Below are positions 7,164 through 7,309 of a DNA stretch of 7,309 nt, piece after piece. The notes below the pieces were generated by a model that worked only from the letters and a program-made list of their open reading frames with translations, searched no databases and was not told the origin of the DNA. The stretch covers positions 37,611 to 44,919 of the forward strand of contig DBBY01000052.1 of assembly GCA_002292855.1 (NCBI GenBank), in the 5' to 3' direction. Numbering within the stretch: position 1 is the first letter of the stretch; every line of letters begins with the position of its first letter. The position numbers and the translations under genes were made by a program. The DNA comes from Flavobacteriales bacterium UBA972 (GTDB lineage Bacteria > Bacteroidota > Bacteroidia > Flavobacteriales > Schleiferiaceae).

Positions 7164-7309
7164 TAGTTAAGAAATGCTGCGCAGGTTTCCCAAAATTTTT
7201 CTAAGTGCAAACCTAGACCAATATTCACGCGAAACAACCCATCGTTTTGGTCAGATTGTCCGCGCGAATAGCCCACGAGGCCTCGGTTGCTCGGGTCTGC
7301 AAAGTAGGC
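7163..7309 (-). CDS. C-terminal fragment of a probable outer-membrane protein, PorG/DUF6089-like by position
   Basis: The minus strand is open from the window edge to a TAA at 7165-7163 that overlaps the uppS start. Only the last 48 residues are visible: they begin AYFADPSNRGLVGY, pass through RGQSDQND, and end with LFRVNIGLGLHLEKFW followed by a short tail to Asn. The alternating pattern of the last strand fits a membrane beta-strand. The RG...ND...LF spacing is reminiscent of the C-termini of DUF6089 proteins. In Bacteroidota such as Porphyromonas gingivalis, the gene directly before uppS-bamA-ompH encodes PorG, an outer-membrane component of the type IX secretion system, which is the main reason for this call. 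The visible part alone does not prove it. That it is coding is likely from the tight TAATG junction. Confidence 0.6.
   Translation of the reverse strand, partial: AYFADPSNRGLVGYSRGQSDQNDGLFRVNIGLGLHLEKFWETCAAFLN

Overview
The window looks like a chromosome segment from a member of the Bacteroidota, probably close to Flavobacteriales. Four things point there. The gene order (PorG/DUF6089-like gene, uppS, bamA, two skp/ompH genes, murI) is typical of that phylum. The carotenoid desaturase fragment strongly resembles flavobacterial CrtD. Start codons lack recognisable Shine-Dalgarno sequences. All three signal peptides appear to be cut just before a glutamine, which is a Bacteroidota habit. Base composition looks moderately GC-rich by eye, higher than in many flavobacteria, and is even across the window. 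I see no sign of recent transfer, and no mobile element, CRISPR array or RNA gene.

Left part (1-2133, plus strand): the 3' four-fifths of a CrtD-type 1-hydroxycarotenoid 3,4-desaturase gene, cut by the window edge. A 105-bp intergenic stretch follows, with a weak promoter-like match and a small inverted repeat. Next is a complete class I SAM-dependent methyltransferase that resembles the mycobacterial phthiotriol/phenolphthiotriol methyltransferases. Its substrate is unknown, but tailoring of a carotenoid or another lipid is a reasonable hypothesis.

Right part (2130-7309, minus strand, read right to left): a tightly packed envelope-biogenesis operon. It contains the last 48 codons of a probable outer-membrane protein (PorG/DUF6089-like by position), then uppS (undecaprenyl diphosphate synthase), bamA (outer-membrane protein assembly), two tandem skp/ompH periplasmic chaperone genes, and murI (glutamate racemase). 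Junctions are TAATG, ATGA, a 2-bp gap, an 18-bp gap and TAATG, so transcription and probably translation are coupled. The products serve one process: UppS makes the lipid carrier for cell-wall and surface polysaccharides, MurI supplies D-glutamate for peptidoglycan, Skp proteins escort unfolded outer-membrane proteins, and BamA inserts them. The operon promoter lies outside the window.

The two halves converge, and their stop codons interlock in a single CTAG palindrome, leaving no room for a conventional terminator. Coding density is about 98 percent. I found no clearly new system. The most open question is the function of the methyltransferase next to crtD.
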